32,863 nt of DNA, taken from assembly GCA_964058845.1 (NCBI GenBank), contig CAXKVR010000095.1:1-32863 (forward strand), in the 5' to 3' direction. Origin of the DNA: Carex sylvatica. Lineage: Eukaryota > Streptophyta > Magnoliopsida > Poales > Cyperaceae. The notes below the pieces were generated by a model. It was not told where the DNA came from. It saw only the letters and a program-made list of their open reading frames with translations, and did no database searches. The translations under genes were made by a program, and so were the position numbers. Shown one piece after another: positions 19,541 to 29,800 of this stretch (position 1 is the first letter of the stretch; each line of letters starts with the position of its first letter).

Positions 19541-21281
19541 GTTCTTAGTTGTTTTTTTCTTTTCAAATATCATAATTAAAAATATATTATTTTGGTTTGA
19601 ACATTTCATTGAACACATGTAATACATTAATTTATTTAATAAAATCTTTGAAGTTTTTACAAATATGAATTAAATAATTGATTTCAACCAGAATTTTGCG
19701 TGTGTTAACAAATTTTATAAGGGAATATTCAAATTAAGTAATTTGTGGATTTTTACAATACAATTAAGTCTTTTAAAATTTATAATATATTTTTAAACTT
19801 TGATTAGTTGTTAAGGAAATACGTACATAAATAAATAATATGATAATTTAATTTATGTTAAACAAAATAAAAATAAAAATATATTAATTAGAAACAATGA
19901 AAATTTAAATTGTAGATAGATTTCATGTTAGGGATGTATAACTATTTGAGAAATAAATTATTAATATCACTTGTACATTTAGAAATAACATATTAGGGAT
20001 GTATAACTATTTGAGAATAAAAATTTATGCATTGTGTATATTTTGTAAGATATGTAATAATTAAGTTTAATTGTTTAAATTAAATTTATAGATGCAATAA
20101 ATATTTTATCGTTGTAATTCATAAAATATAAAAATAGGATTGAAATTATATTTGGTAAGACGTTCACTAGTTATATTTATTTACAATTATAGTTGCTGAA
20201 ATATATACCAACTATTTATATTTATCACCCAATGAACATGCATCTCAACACAATGCAACTAAGGTTTAAAAAACAATCGGTGTAGACAACCAAAAATGAG
20301 AAAATAACAATTAAATTTAGAGGGATGTTTGCAAATTATGATATATTTACGAATCATGATATTTTTAAAAATAAAATAGAATTTTTGTATTGAAATTATA
20401 TTAAATTTTTTTTTTAATATTTCAGAATGAACAAAATTCTAATCCGATAAGATATATAAAAAAATCTCAAAAACTAAAAAAAAAATAATTTTTTTTCTTA
20501 TCATATTTTTTAATTTTTTTTCCTTTATATAGAATTAATTTAGACATTCAACATTAATTTATTTAAATCTAATTGTATCTAAGAAAATTATATGTTAATG
20601 TATAATATTTTGCTAACAATGTGATGGAAAAATTAATATGTTTTCAGAGAACAAATCACCAAGTATCCAAAAAGGGGATGGGTTTCGATTTTAGAAAAAT
20701 CACCCATTATCCAGAAAAATTTGCATAGAGACACCTCCCAACAAATTTCTCAATTTTACATAAGAGACGTCGGATCAATTTTACATAAGAGACGTTGGAT
20801 TGAAGCTTAGACATGATCGAACTTCAGAAATTTTATTTTGGTTATGTTTAATATTTTCCATTGATCATTTAAAAACAACTTTGGAATTATTTCATTGAAA
20901 ATCGACCATCGATTGCTTGTTTGAAAATGAACGGTCCACAAATATTTACACATATTGAAAGAGCAAATAATAATTAAATTCTATAAAATCAACAATTATA
21001 AGTATGATTTGTCCATGAAAGCTGTAAAAAGTTTGAAAATATTTTATTTTTATTTTTTTCCATATTATTTGTTGTATAAATTAGATTTACATATGTACAA
21101 ATTCAACATAAATAAGCTAATATTGAATGTCCAAACTAATTTGTCAAAAATTTCACTTATCCCATAAACTTTTGTAAAAAATATATCTCTTAAATAAATT
21201 TCAATCTATATATACAAATTATTTTGCAAACTTTTTTATTTCTCTTCCTTGCAAAATTTTTAACCCTTTGCCAAAAAAAAT
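19541..21281. other. AT-rich CACTA 5' internal DNA, no gene
   Basis: Very AT-rich, with no coding region I can support. A 25-bp sequence (TTAGGGATGTATAACTATTT…) occurs at 19928-19952 and 19992-20016, and a 25-bp tandem repeat lies at 20750-20774 and 20775-20799 (TCAATTTTACATAAGAGACG…). Confidence 0.65.
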
Positions 21282-21620
21282 CACCGACTCTTTTTCAGAA
21301 AACAGTCACTGTTGAACACCAACACTGACTCTTTTTCAGAAAACAGTCACTGTTGAACACCAACACTGACTGTTTTTCAGAAAAGAGTCAGTGTTGGGGC
21401 CAACAGTGACTGTTTTTTGAAAACAGTCAGTGTTGGGGCTAACACTGACTGTTTTTCGAAAAACAGTCAGTGTTGGTGTTCAACAGTGACTGTTTTCTGG
21501 AAAAGAGTCGGTGTTGGTGTTCAACAGTGACTATTTTCTGAAAAAGAGTCGGTGATTTTGTAAAACAGTCAGTGTTAGATGATTTGCTGACTGTTTTTTT
21601 TTTCAGGACCGTCAGTGATT
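21282..21620. repeat. Second hairpin array, before the TNP2 gene
   Basis: Units like those at the 5' terminus (CACTGACTGTTTTTCAG…, AAAACAGTCAGTGTTGG), about eight of them, ending …GACCGTCAGTGATTGTATTTCCC. The array opens with TCACCGACTC, resembling the segment just inside the 5' terminus (TTCACCGACCC). It lies directly upstream of the CT-rich 5' exon of the TNP2 gene. Confidence 0.88.
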
Positions 21621-21639
21621 GTATTTCCCTTCTAAGCTA

Positions 21640-21887
21640 TCCTTTTTCCAGTATAACTATCTAGGTCAGCCGCTTGTAATTATTTTCATTTCGCTCTTTG
21701 CCTCCTTTTCGCTTATCCTCGGCCTCCTTTCAGCTCTCTCTCTCTCTGCCTCTTTTTTGCTTAGCCTCGGCCCACTGTTCCGACCTGCCTCACTCTGCTC
21801 AGCTGCACTTCCCTCTTCTCCGATCGCGTCCTCTTTCTCTCCTTCTAACGCCGTAGATTCATCTCCTGTGGACTACGATATAACTCG
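21640..21887 (+). promoter_or_regulatory. Putative 5' untranslated exon of the TNP2 gene
   Basis: CT-rich segment typical of plant 5' leaders, ending at a good splice donor (ACTCG|GTAAGA at 21888). It has no ATG-initiated long frame. A second short exon, 22442-22501, fits between acceptor GTGTGTGTGTAG and donor AGAAG|GTAAAT. Transcription start is not determined. Confidence 0.5.
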
Positions 21888-22441
21888 GTAAGATTTGCTC
21901 AATTTAGCTCTGCTACTGATTTTTTTTGCTTTACTTATGGTATTTGACCAAAAGAAGTATCAAAGATACGAGATTGATACCAAACTGACAAGGTATCATG
22001 CATATTAAGTACGAATCGATGAGTATAAGACAAAATTATTGTAGCCATATAGGGATTAGAGAAGAAATGATAGCATGGGTATCTATTTATAGCAGCAGAG
22101 ATGGGTAATCTCAGCAAATTTTGTCCACTGTTGTCTTATGTCTGAATTTGGAAGTAGAATGCATATAAAGTGGACATTGTCAAGGGACGGAGTTGGTGTT
22201 AAACTAAGCTTTAGGACTGAGCTAATAGTGAGATGAGATTGAACTGTGTACCCAAGGTGTTATAGAATTAGGGCTAGACCCTATCAGGACCAAGATTCAA
22301 CCAAAGAAAATTTGATGTTCAATTCCAAATTTTATGGGTTACTACATAAAAACTTTCATTTACTCGGGATGTAATCATTAAAAGACAAGTCCTAGTTTTT
22401 TTTTTCTTTACTTATGATTTTTTTTTTTTGTGTGTGTGTAG

Positions 22442-22501
22442 ATTGACCAAAAGAAGGCACAGTGCAACCAATACATCATTAATTCAAGTTCAGAAGAGAA
22501 G
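22442..22501 (+). other. Putative second noncoding exon of the TNP2 gene
   Basis: Preceded by a T-rich tract plus GTGTGTGTGTAG and followed by GAAG|GTAAAT. This is a plausible 60-base 5' UTR exon between the leader and the coding exon. Splicing evidence is by consensus only. Confidence 0.4.
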
Positions 22502-22667
22502 GTAAATTTAATTAAATTTGTTGATGGATTAAAGTAATTATTTTTTTTCATGGTATTCCTAATTTCAACCGAATTATATATGGATAGTTTGTAGCTTAGT
22601 ATTATTGTATTGTGCGATCTATCCAATTTGCCTTGAACATTTAGTATGCCTTTTAGGTCGATGCCCG

Positions 22668-22700
22668 TTCAAAATTAATCCAATAGGGATTAATTTTGAA
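22668..22700. repeat. Perfect 14-bp hairpin
   Basis: TTCAAAATTAATCC, a five-base loop, then GGATTAATTTTGAA. It sits just before the MITE at 22720 and could be part of a larger insertion. Confidence 0.7.
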
Positions 22701-22719
22701 TAGTTCCCTGTTGGGACTG

Positions 22720-22952
22720 CTCTTTGAATGTTTTGTCTCATTTAGGATGTGAGCACATGTCGGCGGATTTGGTGTTTAAGAAAAATTCGGTAGCATTTAT
22801 CCTTGTTCCCACGAGTACGTATTGGATTTCATTTCCAAACGGATGAGATTTTTACGCGTACTTGGGGAACAAAGGGGAAATGCTGCCGAATTTTTCTTAA
22901 ATACCAAATCACGTTGACATGTGCTCACTACTGAGACAAAGCATTCAAAGAG
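22720..22952. mobile_element. 233-bp foldback MITE in the TNP2 5' intron
   Basis: The arms pair along nearly their whole length: CTCTTTGAATGTTTTGTCTC at the left against GAGACAAAGCATTCAAAGAG at the right, with inner blocks TTTAAGAAAAATTCGG / CCGAATTTTTCTTAAA and GTTCCC / GGGAAC. A central loop of about 30 bases remains. It lies in the intron upstream of the transposase ATG. No clear target duplication was identified, so the superfamily is open. Confidence 0.75.
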
Positions 22953-23043
22953 TGGGTTAGGATTGTGCACCGGCCCTATGTAAGCCCCAAATTATAATTT
23001 TAAGATATACTGACCTCTTACCTAATTATTTTTATAATTACAG

Positions 23044-26000
23044 ATGGATCGAGATTGGATGTATGGAGGTCGTAATACCATAGAGTATTTGGAGGGTGTG
23101 AAAAGTTTCATAAAATTTGCCGAGCAAGATATGAAGGCAAAGGGTGATGACACGATTCCGTGTCCATGCAAAGACTGTTTGAACTTGAAGAGGTTTCGCA
23201 CTATTGAAACAGTGAAAAATCATTTGATTCGTCGTGGTTTTAAAGAGCGATATGCACGTTGGACCAGGCATGGAGAGAGTTATGGAGAAACAAGCACCGC
23301 TACTGGAATTGAGATTGACCAGGAGGATGAGGATGAGGGTGCCAGTGTTGATAGTGATCAGGAAATGGATGTGAATTATAATTTTAATCCGAATGACAAT
23401 TTAGGAGAAATGTTTAGTGATGATGAAAATGACAATTTACAAAAGTTGTATGTTGAATCTGAAAAACCTTTGTTTCCTGGTTGTGATAATTTTACAAAAA
23501 TGGATGCTGTGTTAAAATTATATAATTTAAAGGCAAGTAACCGTTGGAGTGATAAAAGTTTTACCGCTTTATTACAACTCTTAGGAGATATGCTCCCAGA
23601 TGAGAACGAGTTACCAAGATCATGTTATCAAGCCAAAAAATTATTGTGTCCTATGGGTCTAGATGTAGAAAGAATACATGCATGTCCGAACGATTGCATA
23701 TTGTATAGGAAAGAATACAATAAATATGAATTTTGTCCTATATGTGGTGAATCTCGCTATAAAAGAAAGAACAAAACTGACGATAATGATGACATAGATA
23801 GAAAAGGACCTCCAGCAAAAGTGATATGGTATTTTCCCGTGATACCAAGATTCAAGCGTTTGTTCAAAAATTGTAAGGACGCACAGTTGTTGCGTTGGCA
23901 TGCCGATGTCCGAAAAACAGATGGAAAACTCAGACACCCTGCTGATTCACCGCAATGGAGAAATATTGACAGAAAGTTCAAAAAAAATTTTGGTGATGAA
24001 CCAAGAAACCTAAGGCTTGGGTTAAGTTCGGATGGAGTGAACCCGCATGGTAACATAAGCAGTCAGCATAGCACGTGGCCAGTTTTATTATGTATTTATA
24101 ACCTTCCTCCCTGGTTAACTATGAAACGCAAGTACATTATGATGTCGTTACTAATTTCAGGCCCAAAACAACCCGGAAATGACATAGATGTGTATTTAGC
24201 ACCGTTGATTGATGACTTGAAAAAATTATGGTGCGATGGGGTGCAAGTGTGGGATGCATACGGTAAGGAAAATTTCAAATTGCGAGCAATGATTTTTTGC
24301 ACCATAAATGATTTTCCAGCATATGGTAATTTGTCGGGTTATAGTAACAAAGGGAGGAAAGGTTGTCCTGTTTGTGAAGATGATACGGTTGACATTCGGT
24401 TAAAAAATTGCAAAAAAACAGTGTACATGGGTCACCGTAGGTTCCTTCCTCCTAATCACCCATATCGTAAGAAGAAGAAAGCTTTCAATGGTGATATTGA
24501 GACTGGACGAGCCCGTTCTCCACTGACCGGTAAGGAAGTGTATTCACGAGTTAAATATATCAAAGTTCAATTCGGAAAATCTATTAAGAAAAAAACAGAC
24601 CTGAAAGGTGAAACTTGGAAGAAGAGATCAATTTTTTGGGATTTACCATATTGGGAGGAGTTACAAGTGCGACATTGCCTTGATTTGATGCACATTGAAA
24701 AAAATGTATGTGAAAGCTTAGTTGGTTTGTTGTTGGGCATTTCGAAAAAGACCAAAGATGGATTAAATGCTCGCAAAGATATGGTCAGTATGGGCATAAA
24801 ATGGAGAGAGGTTGCACCTGAACTGAGAAAAACCAAAGATGGATTAAATACTCGAACTTACCTTCCTCCAGCTTTGTACAATTTGTCAAAAGGCGAAAAG
24901 AGAAGGCTTTGCCAATGCCTTCATACTGTTAAAGTTCCTTCTGGATATTCAGCTAACATAAAAAAACTAGTGTCAATGAAGGATTTAAAATTGACCGGGA
25001 TGAAGTCTCACGACTGCCATGTTTTGATGACACAAATGCTACCTATTGCAATCCGTGGTATACTTCCAGAAAAAGTACGGTTACCAATTTTAAAGCTTTG
25101 TTTTTTCTTTAATGCAATTTGTAGCAAGGTTATCGATCCCGAAAGTTTGGATGAATTGCAACGTGATGTTGTCGTCACTTTATGTGAGCTTGAAATATAC
25201 TTCCCTCCGACCTTTTTTGATATCATGGTTCACCTAATTGTTCACCTGGTCTATGAAATTAAGCTTTGTGGTCCTGTGTTCTTGCGGTATATGTATCCAT
25301 TCGAGAGATACATGGCTATCTTGAAGGGATATGTAAGAAATCGATATCGGCCCGAGGGGAGTATTGTCGAAGGTTATATTGCAGAAGAGGCTATCGAATT
25401 TTATAATAGTTATATAACAGATGTACAGCCTATTGGTATCCCTAAATCACGCCATGAGGGCCGGGTTGAAGGTGTGGGAACCATTGGTTTGGAACCAATC
25501 GAGGCTGATAAGTCTTTGCATGAAAAAGCACACCTTTTGGTCTTACAGCACATGACATACATCTCTCCATACATTAATGAGCACAAAGCCATTTTGAAAG
25601 AACTTAATCCGACAAAAGGAGACTTGTGGATTACCAAAGAACATAATAGTAAGTTCGCAGAATGGATCAAAAACAGAGTTATTAGACAAAGCGAGGTGGA
25701 ATTGGCAGATAAATCTATAAAATGGTTAGCAAGAGGTCCAACTATTATTGTTAATACGTACCAAGCATATGACATCAATGGGTACACTTTTTACACAATA
25801 AAACAAGATGGAAAAAGCACTAATCAAAGTAGTGGCGTAACTCTAGTAGCTATTTCAGAAGAATTCTCCAGATCTAAGGATGCTCGGGCAATACATGCGA
25901 AGAACTCATACTATGGTCAAATTGAAGAAATATGGGAGCTCGATTACGTCAAATTTAAGATTCCGTTATTCCGGTGTAAATGGGTTGATAACCGCCGCGG

Positions 26001-26319
26001 TGTTCAAGTAGATAAGTACGGCTTTACTATCGTGGATTTGGAAAAATTGGGATATAAAAATGATCCATTCATACTTGCCAATCAGGCCACCCAAGTCTTC
26101 TATGTTGAGGACCCCCTCAATAGTAAGTGTTGTATTGTCCTTCACAGTAAAAGACGCATAGTGAGCGTTCAAGATGTGGTCGATGATGAAGAGTTCAACC
26201 ATTTTGAAGAAACACTCCCATTCTCTATTGGCGTGTCATCTAACGAAGTAAGGAATGATGATATCGATGATGCCAGTTATTTACGGCATGATCATCAAGA
26301 TGGAGAATATGTTAATTAA
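23044..26319 (+). CDS. CACTA transposase, TNP2 type (TNPD-like), apparently intact
   Basis: Catalytic transposase of an En/Spm element, 1091 residues in a single exon with no stops. The ATG follows a splice acceptor (TTACAG|ATGG), so an upstream noncoding exon is likely. Domain order: N-terminal Transpos_assoc zinc-like region (residues about 3-78, with PCPCKDC and HLIRRGF); a conserved CPNDC…CPIC segment (about 210-235); Transposase_21 core (about 285-485, with SSDGVNPHG, LPPWLTMK, GPKQPGNDIDVYLAPLIDDL and GHRRFLPPNHPYR); HCLDLMHIEKNVC near 545; DUF4218-like (about 657-785); DUF4216-like (about 957-1030, with FRCKWVD, DKYGFTIVDL and QATQVFYVEDP). The acidic C-terminus is typical. Residues near 570-600 contain a small duplication (KTKDGLNAR / KTKDGLNTR). 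Intactness suggests a recently active autonomous element. Confidence 0.95.
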   Translation: MDRDWMYGGRNTIEYLEGVKSFIKFAEQDMKAKGDDTIPCPCKDCLNLKRFRTIETVKNHLIRRGFKERYARWTRHGESYGETSTATGIEIDQEDEDEGASVDSDQEMDVNYNFNPNDNLGEMFSDDENDNLQKLYVESEKPLFPGCDNFTKMDAVLKLYNLKASNRWSDKSFTALLQLLGDMLPDENELPRSCYQAKKLLCPMGLDVERIHACPNDCILYRKEYNKYEFCPICGESRYKRKNKTDDNDDIDRKGPPAKVIWYFPVIPRFKRLFKNCKDAQLLRWHADVRKTDGKLRHPADSPQWRNIDRKFKKNFGDEPRNLRLGLSSDGVNPHGNISSQHSTWPVLLCIYNLPPWLTMKRKYIMMSLLISGPKQPGNDIDVYLAPLIDDLKKLWCDGVQVWDAYGKENFKLRAMIFCTINDFPAYGNLSGYSNKGRKGCPVCEDDTVDIRLKNCKKTVYMGHRRFLPPNHPYRKKKKAFNGDIETGRARSPLTGKEVYSRVKYIKVQFGKSIKKKTDLKGETWKKRSIFWDLPYWEELQVRHCLDLMHIEKNVCESLVGLLLGISKKTKDGLNARKDMVSMGIKWREVAPELRKTKDGLNTRTYLPPALYNLSKGEKRRLCQCLHTVKVPSGYSANIKKLVSMKDLKLTGMKSHDCHVLMTQMLPIAIRGILPEKVRLPILKLCFFFNAICSKVIDPESLDELQRDVVVTLCELEIYFPPTFFDIMVHLIVHLVYEIKLCGPVFLRYMYPFERYMAILKGYVRNRYRPEGSIVEGYIAEEAIEFYNSYITDVQPIGIPKSRHEGRVEGVGTIGLEPIEADKSLHEKAHLLVLQHMTYISPYINEHKAILKELNPTKGDLWITKEHNSKFAEWIKNRVIRQSEVELADKSIKWLARGPTIIVNTYQAYDINGYTFYTIKQDGKSTNQSSGVTLVAISEEFSRSKDARAIHAKNSYYGQIEEIWELDYVKFKIPLFRCKWVDNRRGVQVDKYGFTIVDLEKLGYKNDPFILANQATQVFYVEDPLNSKCCIVLHSKRRIVSVQDVVDDEEFNHFEETLPFSIGVSSNEVRNDDIDDASYLRHDHQDGEYVN

Positions 26320-26348
26320 TTAATCAGTCAATGTGATTAGCTATTAAG

Positions 26349-26431
26349 GTACATTATTCTAAATTCAATTTAATTTCTAACTTCAAATTTTGGATAAAAT
26401 TATTCTAATGTTGTATATATATTTATTGCAG
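26349..26431 (+). other. Putative 3' UTR intron of the TNP2 gene
   Basis: Bounded by TTAAG|GTACAT and TTATTGCAG|AAAA, shortly after the stop codon. This is a consensus-based prediction. Confidence 0.45.
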
Positions 26432-26534
26432 AAAATTTAAATCGGTCGGTTCTACCTGGTTTCTACCTGTTTATGCTGTAAATATTTCTTTCTTTAATTG
26501 TTTGAAGTTAGACGCAAAATATCTTTTGATTTCT

Positions 26535-26540
26535 AATAAA
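26535..26540 (+). terminator. Possible poly(A) signal of the TNP2 gene
   Basis: AATAAA 216 bases after the stop codon, within a T-rich downstream region. It is a canonical signal, but actual 3' ends are unknown. Confidence 0.45.
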
Positions 26541-27244
26541 ATCGGTGGGTCACCACTTTTTAAAAAAAAATACTACATAAAAAAATTATGCACAAAGATA
26601 ATTTTTTTGAAAATATATAAAGGTTATTGACCTCATTCTTTGAATTTGTATCCACCTCTACAGTTACTAATAGTGGTGATGTAGCCAATGCTGCATTATT
26701 TGGTTCATGCTTCTCGTCAGAATACTTGCTATTAATTTTTAGTGGAAATATGTAGACTCAAATCAAACAAAACCTCCAAATTAATAATTAATGTTATGGT
26801 AGCTCATGTTTGTGGGTATATAGCCTTTAAAATCTATATATGTTTCTGAAATATTTACCTTAGCACAAACGAATCTTCGAGCATGTGAATGATAATATAA
26901 AAATAATTAATATGTTGATTTTTGGTTATTATACGACTTAAAACGTGGCTTCTATTGATTAAAAATATGAATAGAAGCATTTAACATTCTCCAAATGTGT
27001 GTTCTAGCTAGTAGATTTATGTGCGTAATATTTATTATATCTTTTTTTATTTAGAAAAAAAAAAACTGAGGCATGTACATGATAATAAATCGAGATTATT
27101 TATAGATTCATTTCATTAGAGATAGAGCTAGACTTTTGAACTATGGAGATCAGTTATATAAAAAACAAATTATGAAAAATGAGAATTAATTTTATATTAT
27201 CATAACATATTATTCTAAATTATAAATTATAGAAAATTATACAT
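26541..27244. other. Intergenic CACTA DNA, no gene
   Basis: AT-rich sequence between the two transposon genes. No coding region or clear repeat was recognised. Confidence 0.6.
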
Positions 27245-27467
27245 AAATCAAACAACCACGTTTTCTGAAAAATTCGAATTTTGACATGACCACATCCCGT
27301 AAATAATGCGGCCACTTTTTTTTTTTCCTTCAGATTGCCGCAGGAGAAGGGGGGAAAAAAAAAAGATGGCCGCATCTCTTAGGTGCGGCCCACAGAAAGG
27401 TGACCGTATCTAGGAAATGCGACAGTGTCAAAATTTAAAATTTCAGAAAAACGTGATTGTTTGATTT
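27245..27467. mobile_element. Diverged 223-bp inverted-repeat element
   Basis: Left arm AAATCAAACAACCACGTTTT… pairs imperfectly with right arm …AAAACGTGATTGTTTGATTT. Inner blocks ATTTTGACATGACCAC and GACAGTGTCAAAAT are also complementary in part. The centre contains GCGGCCAC / GTGCGGCC words and poly-T/poly-A runs. It looks like an old MITE. No target duplication was identified. Confidence 0.55.
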
Positions 27468-27778
27468 TTTTTTTTTTATTCCGATATGATATATTTAAAA
27501 AATTCGGCACTATGAAGGTGCTTTAAAATTAAATACAGTCTGGCTAGCTTACTTTTTTTTTTTTTTCTTTCTAATATTTAATGTATACTTTTTTAACTTA
27601 GTGCAGATGATATCGCGTGCAGACAGTGGATAATATTAAACGAAATATGTCGATTTTTGGTAATTTTGTGACACGAAATGTGGAAATCAAATCAGATCAG
27701 GTACCTGACTCTAATGGGTTAGATCTAGACCGTTCAAAGTAAGTTTGCACGAATTTCAAAATAGACCTATATTTCACT

Positions 27779-27945
27779 CACTGACTGTTTTCTTAAAAAA
27801 CAGTCAGTGTTGGCATCCAACACTGACTGTTTTCTAAAAACAGTCAGTGTTAGATTCCAACACTGACTGTTTTTTAAGAAAACAGTCGGTGTTTCTTGCT
27901 ACCACTGACTGTTATGTTACACTGAATATTCAGCCGTCGGTGATT
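27779..27945. repeat. Third hairpin array, before the second CACTA gene
   Basis: About four units of CACTGACTGTTTTCT…AAAACAGTCAGTGTT, ending CAGCCGTCGGTGATT…ATTTCCC, which parallels the end of the array before the TNP2 gene. It is followed directly by the putative 5' exon of the second gene. Confidence 0.88.
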
Positions 27946-27959
27946 TTTCGATTTCCCGG

Positions 27960-28600
27960 GTTTGAAACTTACAATTTTCATCAGCCGCGAAATATTTTCA
28001 TTCTAAAAACCCTCCTCAAAACCACAAGGCGCAAAACCCTCCTCAAAACCGCAAAACCCTCCTCTCACCGCGTGACTACTCCCCACCCAGCGCGCGACGG
28101 AGCCGCGTGAGTACTCCGATCCCCACCCAGCGCGAGCGGCGGAGCCGCGTGAGTACTCCGATCCCCACCCAGTGCGAGCGGCGGAGCCGCGTGAGTACTC
28201 CGATCCCCACCCAGTGCGAGCGGCGGAGCCGCGTGAGTACTCCGATCCCCACCCAGCGCGAGCGGCGGAGCCGCGTGAGTACTCCGATCCCCACCCAGCG
28301 CGAGCGGCGGAGCCGCGTGAGTACTCCGATCCCCACCCAGCGCGAGCGGCGGAGCACCGTCAGTACTCCGATCCCCACCCAGCGCGAGCGGCGGAGCCGC
28401 GTGAGTACTCCGATCCCCACCCAGCGCGAGCGGCGGAGCCCCGTGAGTACTCCGATCCCCACCCAGCGCGAGCGGCGGAGCCCCGTCAGTACTCCGATCC
28501 CTACCCAGCGCGAGCACACCCCACCCAGCGCGAGCTCTCACCTCACTAAGCGGCGGAGCCACGTCAGTACTCCGATCAGCTTGTGCAGTTCTTTAATCAG
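27960..28600 (+). promoter_or_regulatory. Putative 5' exon of the second CACTA gene, containing a minisatellite
   Basis: A leader-like stretch with three AAACCCTCCTC repeats (28008-28058), then the GC-rich minisatellite, ending at donor AATCAG|GTACGA (28601). The next acceptor in front of the coding ATG would be TTTAATAG at 30722, giving a first intron of about 2.1 kb. This is inference from splice consensus and position. Confidence 0.45.
28100..28560. repeat. 42-bp GC-rich minisatellite
   Basis: About ten copies of a 42-bp unit (GTACTCCGATCCCCACCCAG plus CGCGAGCGGCGGAGCCGCGTGA) with GTACTCCG at 28111 and every 42 bases to 28489. A degenerate copy lies at 28567, and two diverged partial copies at 29620-29660. 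Because 42 is divisible by three, several frames on both strands stay open for 125-182 codons (for example the repeated peptide STPIPTQRERRSRV). These are probably not real proteins. Eight units carry GTGAGT, a splice-donor-like word. Confidence 0.92.
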
Positions 28601-29800
28601 GTACGAATACCTCTTCTTTAATCAGGCTAAAATTGATATCTTAGTTAGTTGTTAATTTATAAAGTATATATGCTGAATTTTTAAACAAATGAGTGTTGAT
28701 ATCTGGATGGTGCTCAATTTTTAAACAAATGAGTGTTGAAACTGCCACAGAGAACTCAAGAGTCATGTATACCTTTTCAATGTATCTGTGGAGTTATTGA
28801 GAGGTAAATAAAAAAAATAAAAAATTTGGTCTGTAATTATATTTTGATACAGAGATGATGGTACTCGATGTAGACATTGCAGAGTACCATGCATAGCCTC
28901 ACTCTTATATATATATTTTTAAAATTTTGACATGAAGCAAAGTTGTCCGTTGGTTGAGGTATATATATAGTTGGGAGGATGTCACCGATGTAGAATCTTT
29001 TAATTAACAAAAAGCCAGCGGGGCTTTTATTTTTCACAACTGTATGCATTAAATTTCAAGGGGGTTAGTAGTAAAGGGAAGAGTATTGGGAGGAGACAAA
29101 GGTATGGAGGTGGCCAATTTATGGGGGTATTTATCAATATGACGTATCTTTATCTGTCCCAATTTGTGAGCATTTATTCAAATTTGTTACAGCCCCTCTT
29201 CAATTCTATTCAATTCCAAACAGTCTTTCCTTTCTTCTTCACCTTATTCAAGTTGAGGCACAAACGTTAACATATATACATACACACATGACACATTCAT
29301 TCAAGAGATTCAGGCGGATAAATTACATATATATGGTACTTAATTAATTAAACATGTATTAACATGATGTGTGTATGTTGTTTTATTAATTTAACATCTA
29401 TATATATATTAATTCAATTCAAAGCATTCTTTCAACTTCAAGATCACCATCCAGATATCAACTCACCATCCAGATATCTTAGTTAGTTCTTAAACAAATG
29501 AGTGTTGCAAGCATCTTTAATGTAGCTTCCGATCAAATAAAGTCAATTTGAAGTAAACTACATTTTATTATATTTTATTTTAATGAAATCAATTCAATTC
29601 TAACAGATTTAGCTTCTGAGCGTCAGTACTACCCACCGAGCGTGAGTACTCCGCACCGCAAAGCATGGGCAATAAAATTGACTGGTTATCACCACAATTC
29701 GAAGTCGGGCACTGCTATCTCTTCATATTCCTCCCTCCAGGTTTCTTTCTTTACAGCAATGAGCTAGCAATGAGCTAGCAATAATCAATGAATCAAGTAC
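28601..29800. other. Intron-like DNA with internal duplications
   Basis: No supported gene. TAAACAAATGAGTGTTG occurs three times (near 28682, 28721 and 29489), and GATATCTTAGTTAGTT occurs at about 28636 and 29474, indicating local duplication. GGAAGAGTATTGGGAGGAGA at 29079-29098 closely matches the end of exon 4 of the second gene (31957-31976) and may be a transposase relic. The minus strand near 29680-29740 could hold a degenerate further AP2 exon. Confidence 0.5.

Noticed and set aside
21619..21891. 90-codon plus-strand frame as an N-terminal exon of the transposase
   Set aside because: It has no ATG start, is CT-rich like a leader and is hydrophobic low-complexity. The transposase N-terminal domain is already complete from the ATG at 23044.
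28065..28655. Overlapping arginine- or glycine-rich open frames on both strands as real genes
   Set aside because: They exist only because the 42-bp repeat unit is a multiple of three and GC-rich. No frame has independent signs of coding.
28837..29049. 70-codon minus-strand ORF as a gene
   Set aside because: AT-rich with no family resemblance, inside the presumed intron. Most likely random.
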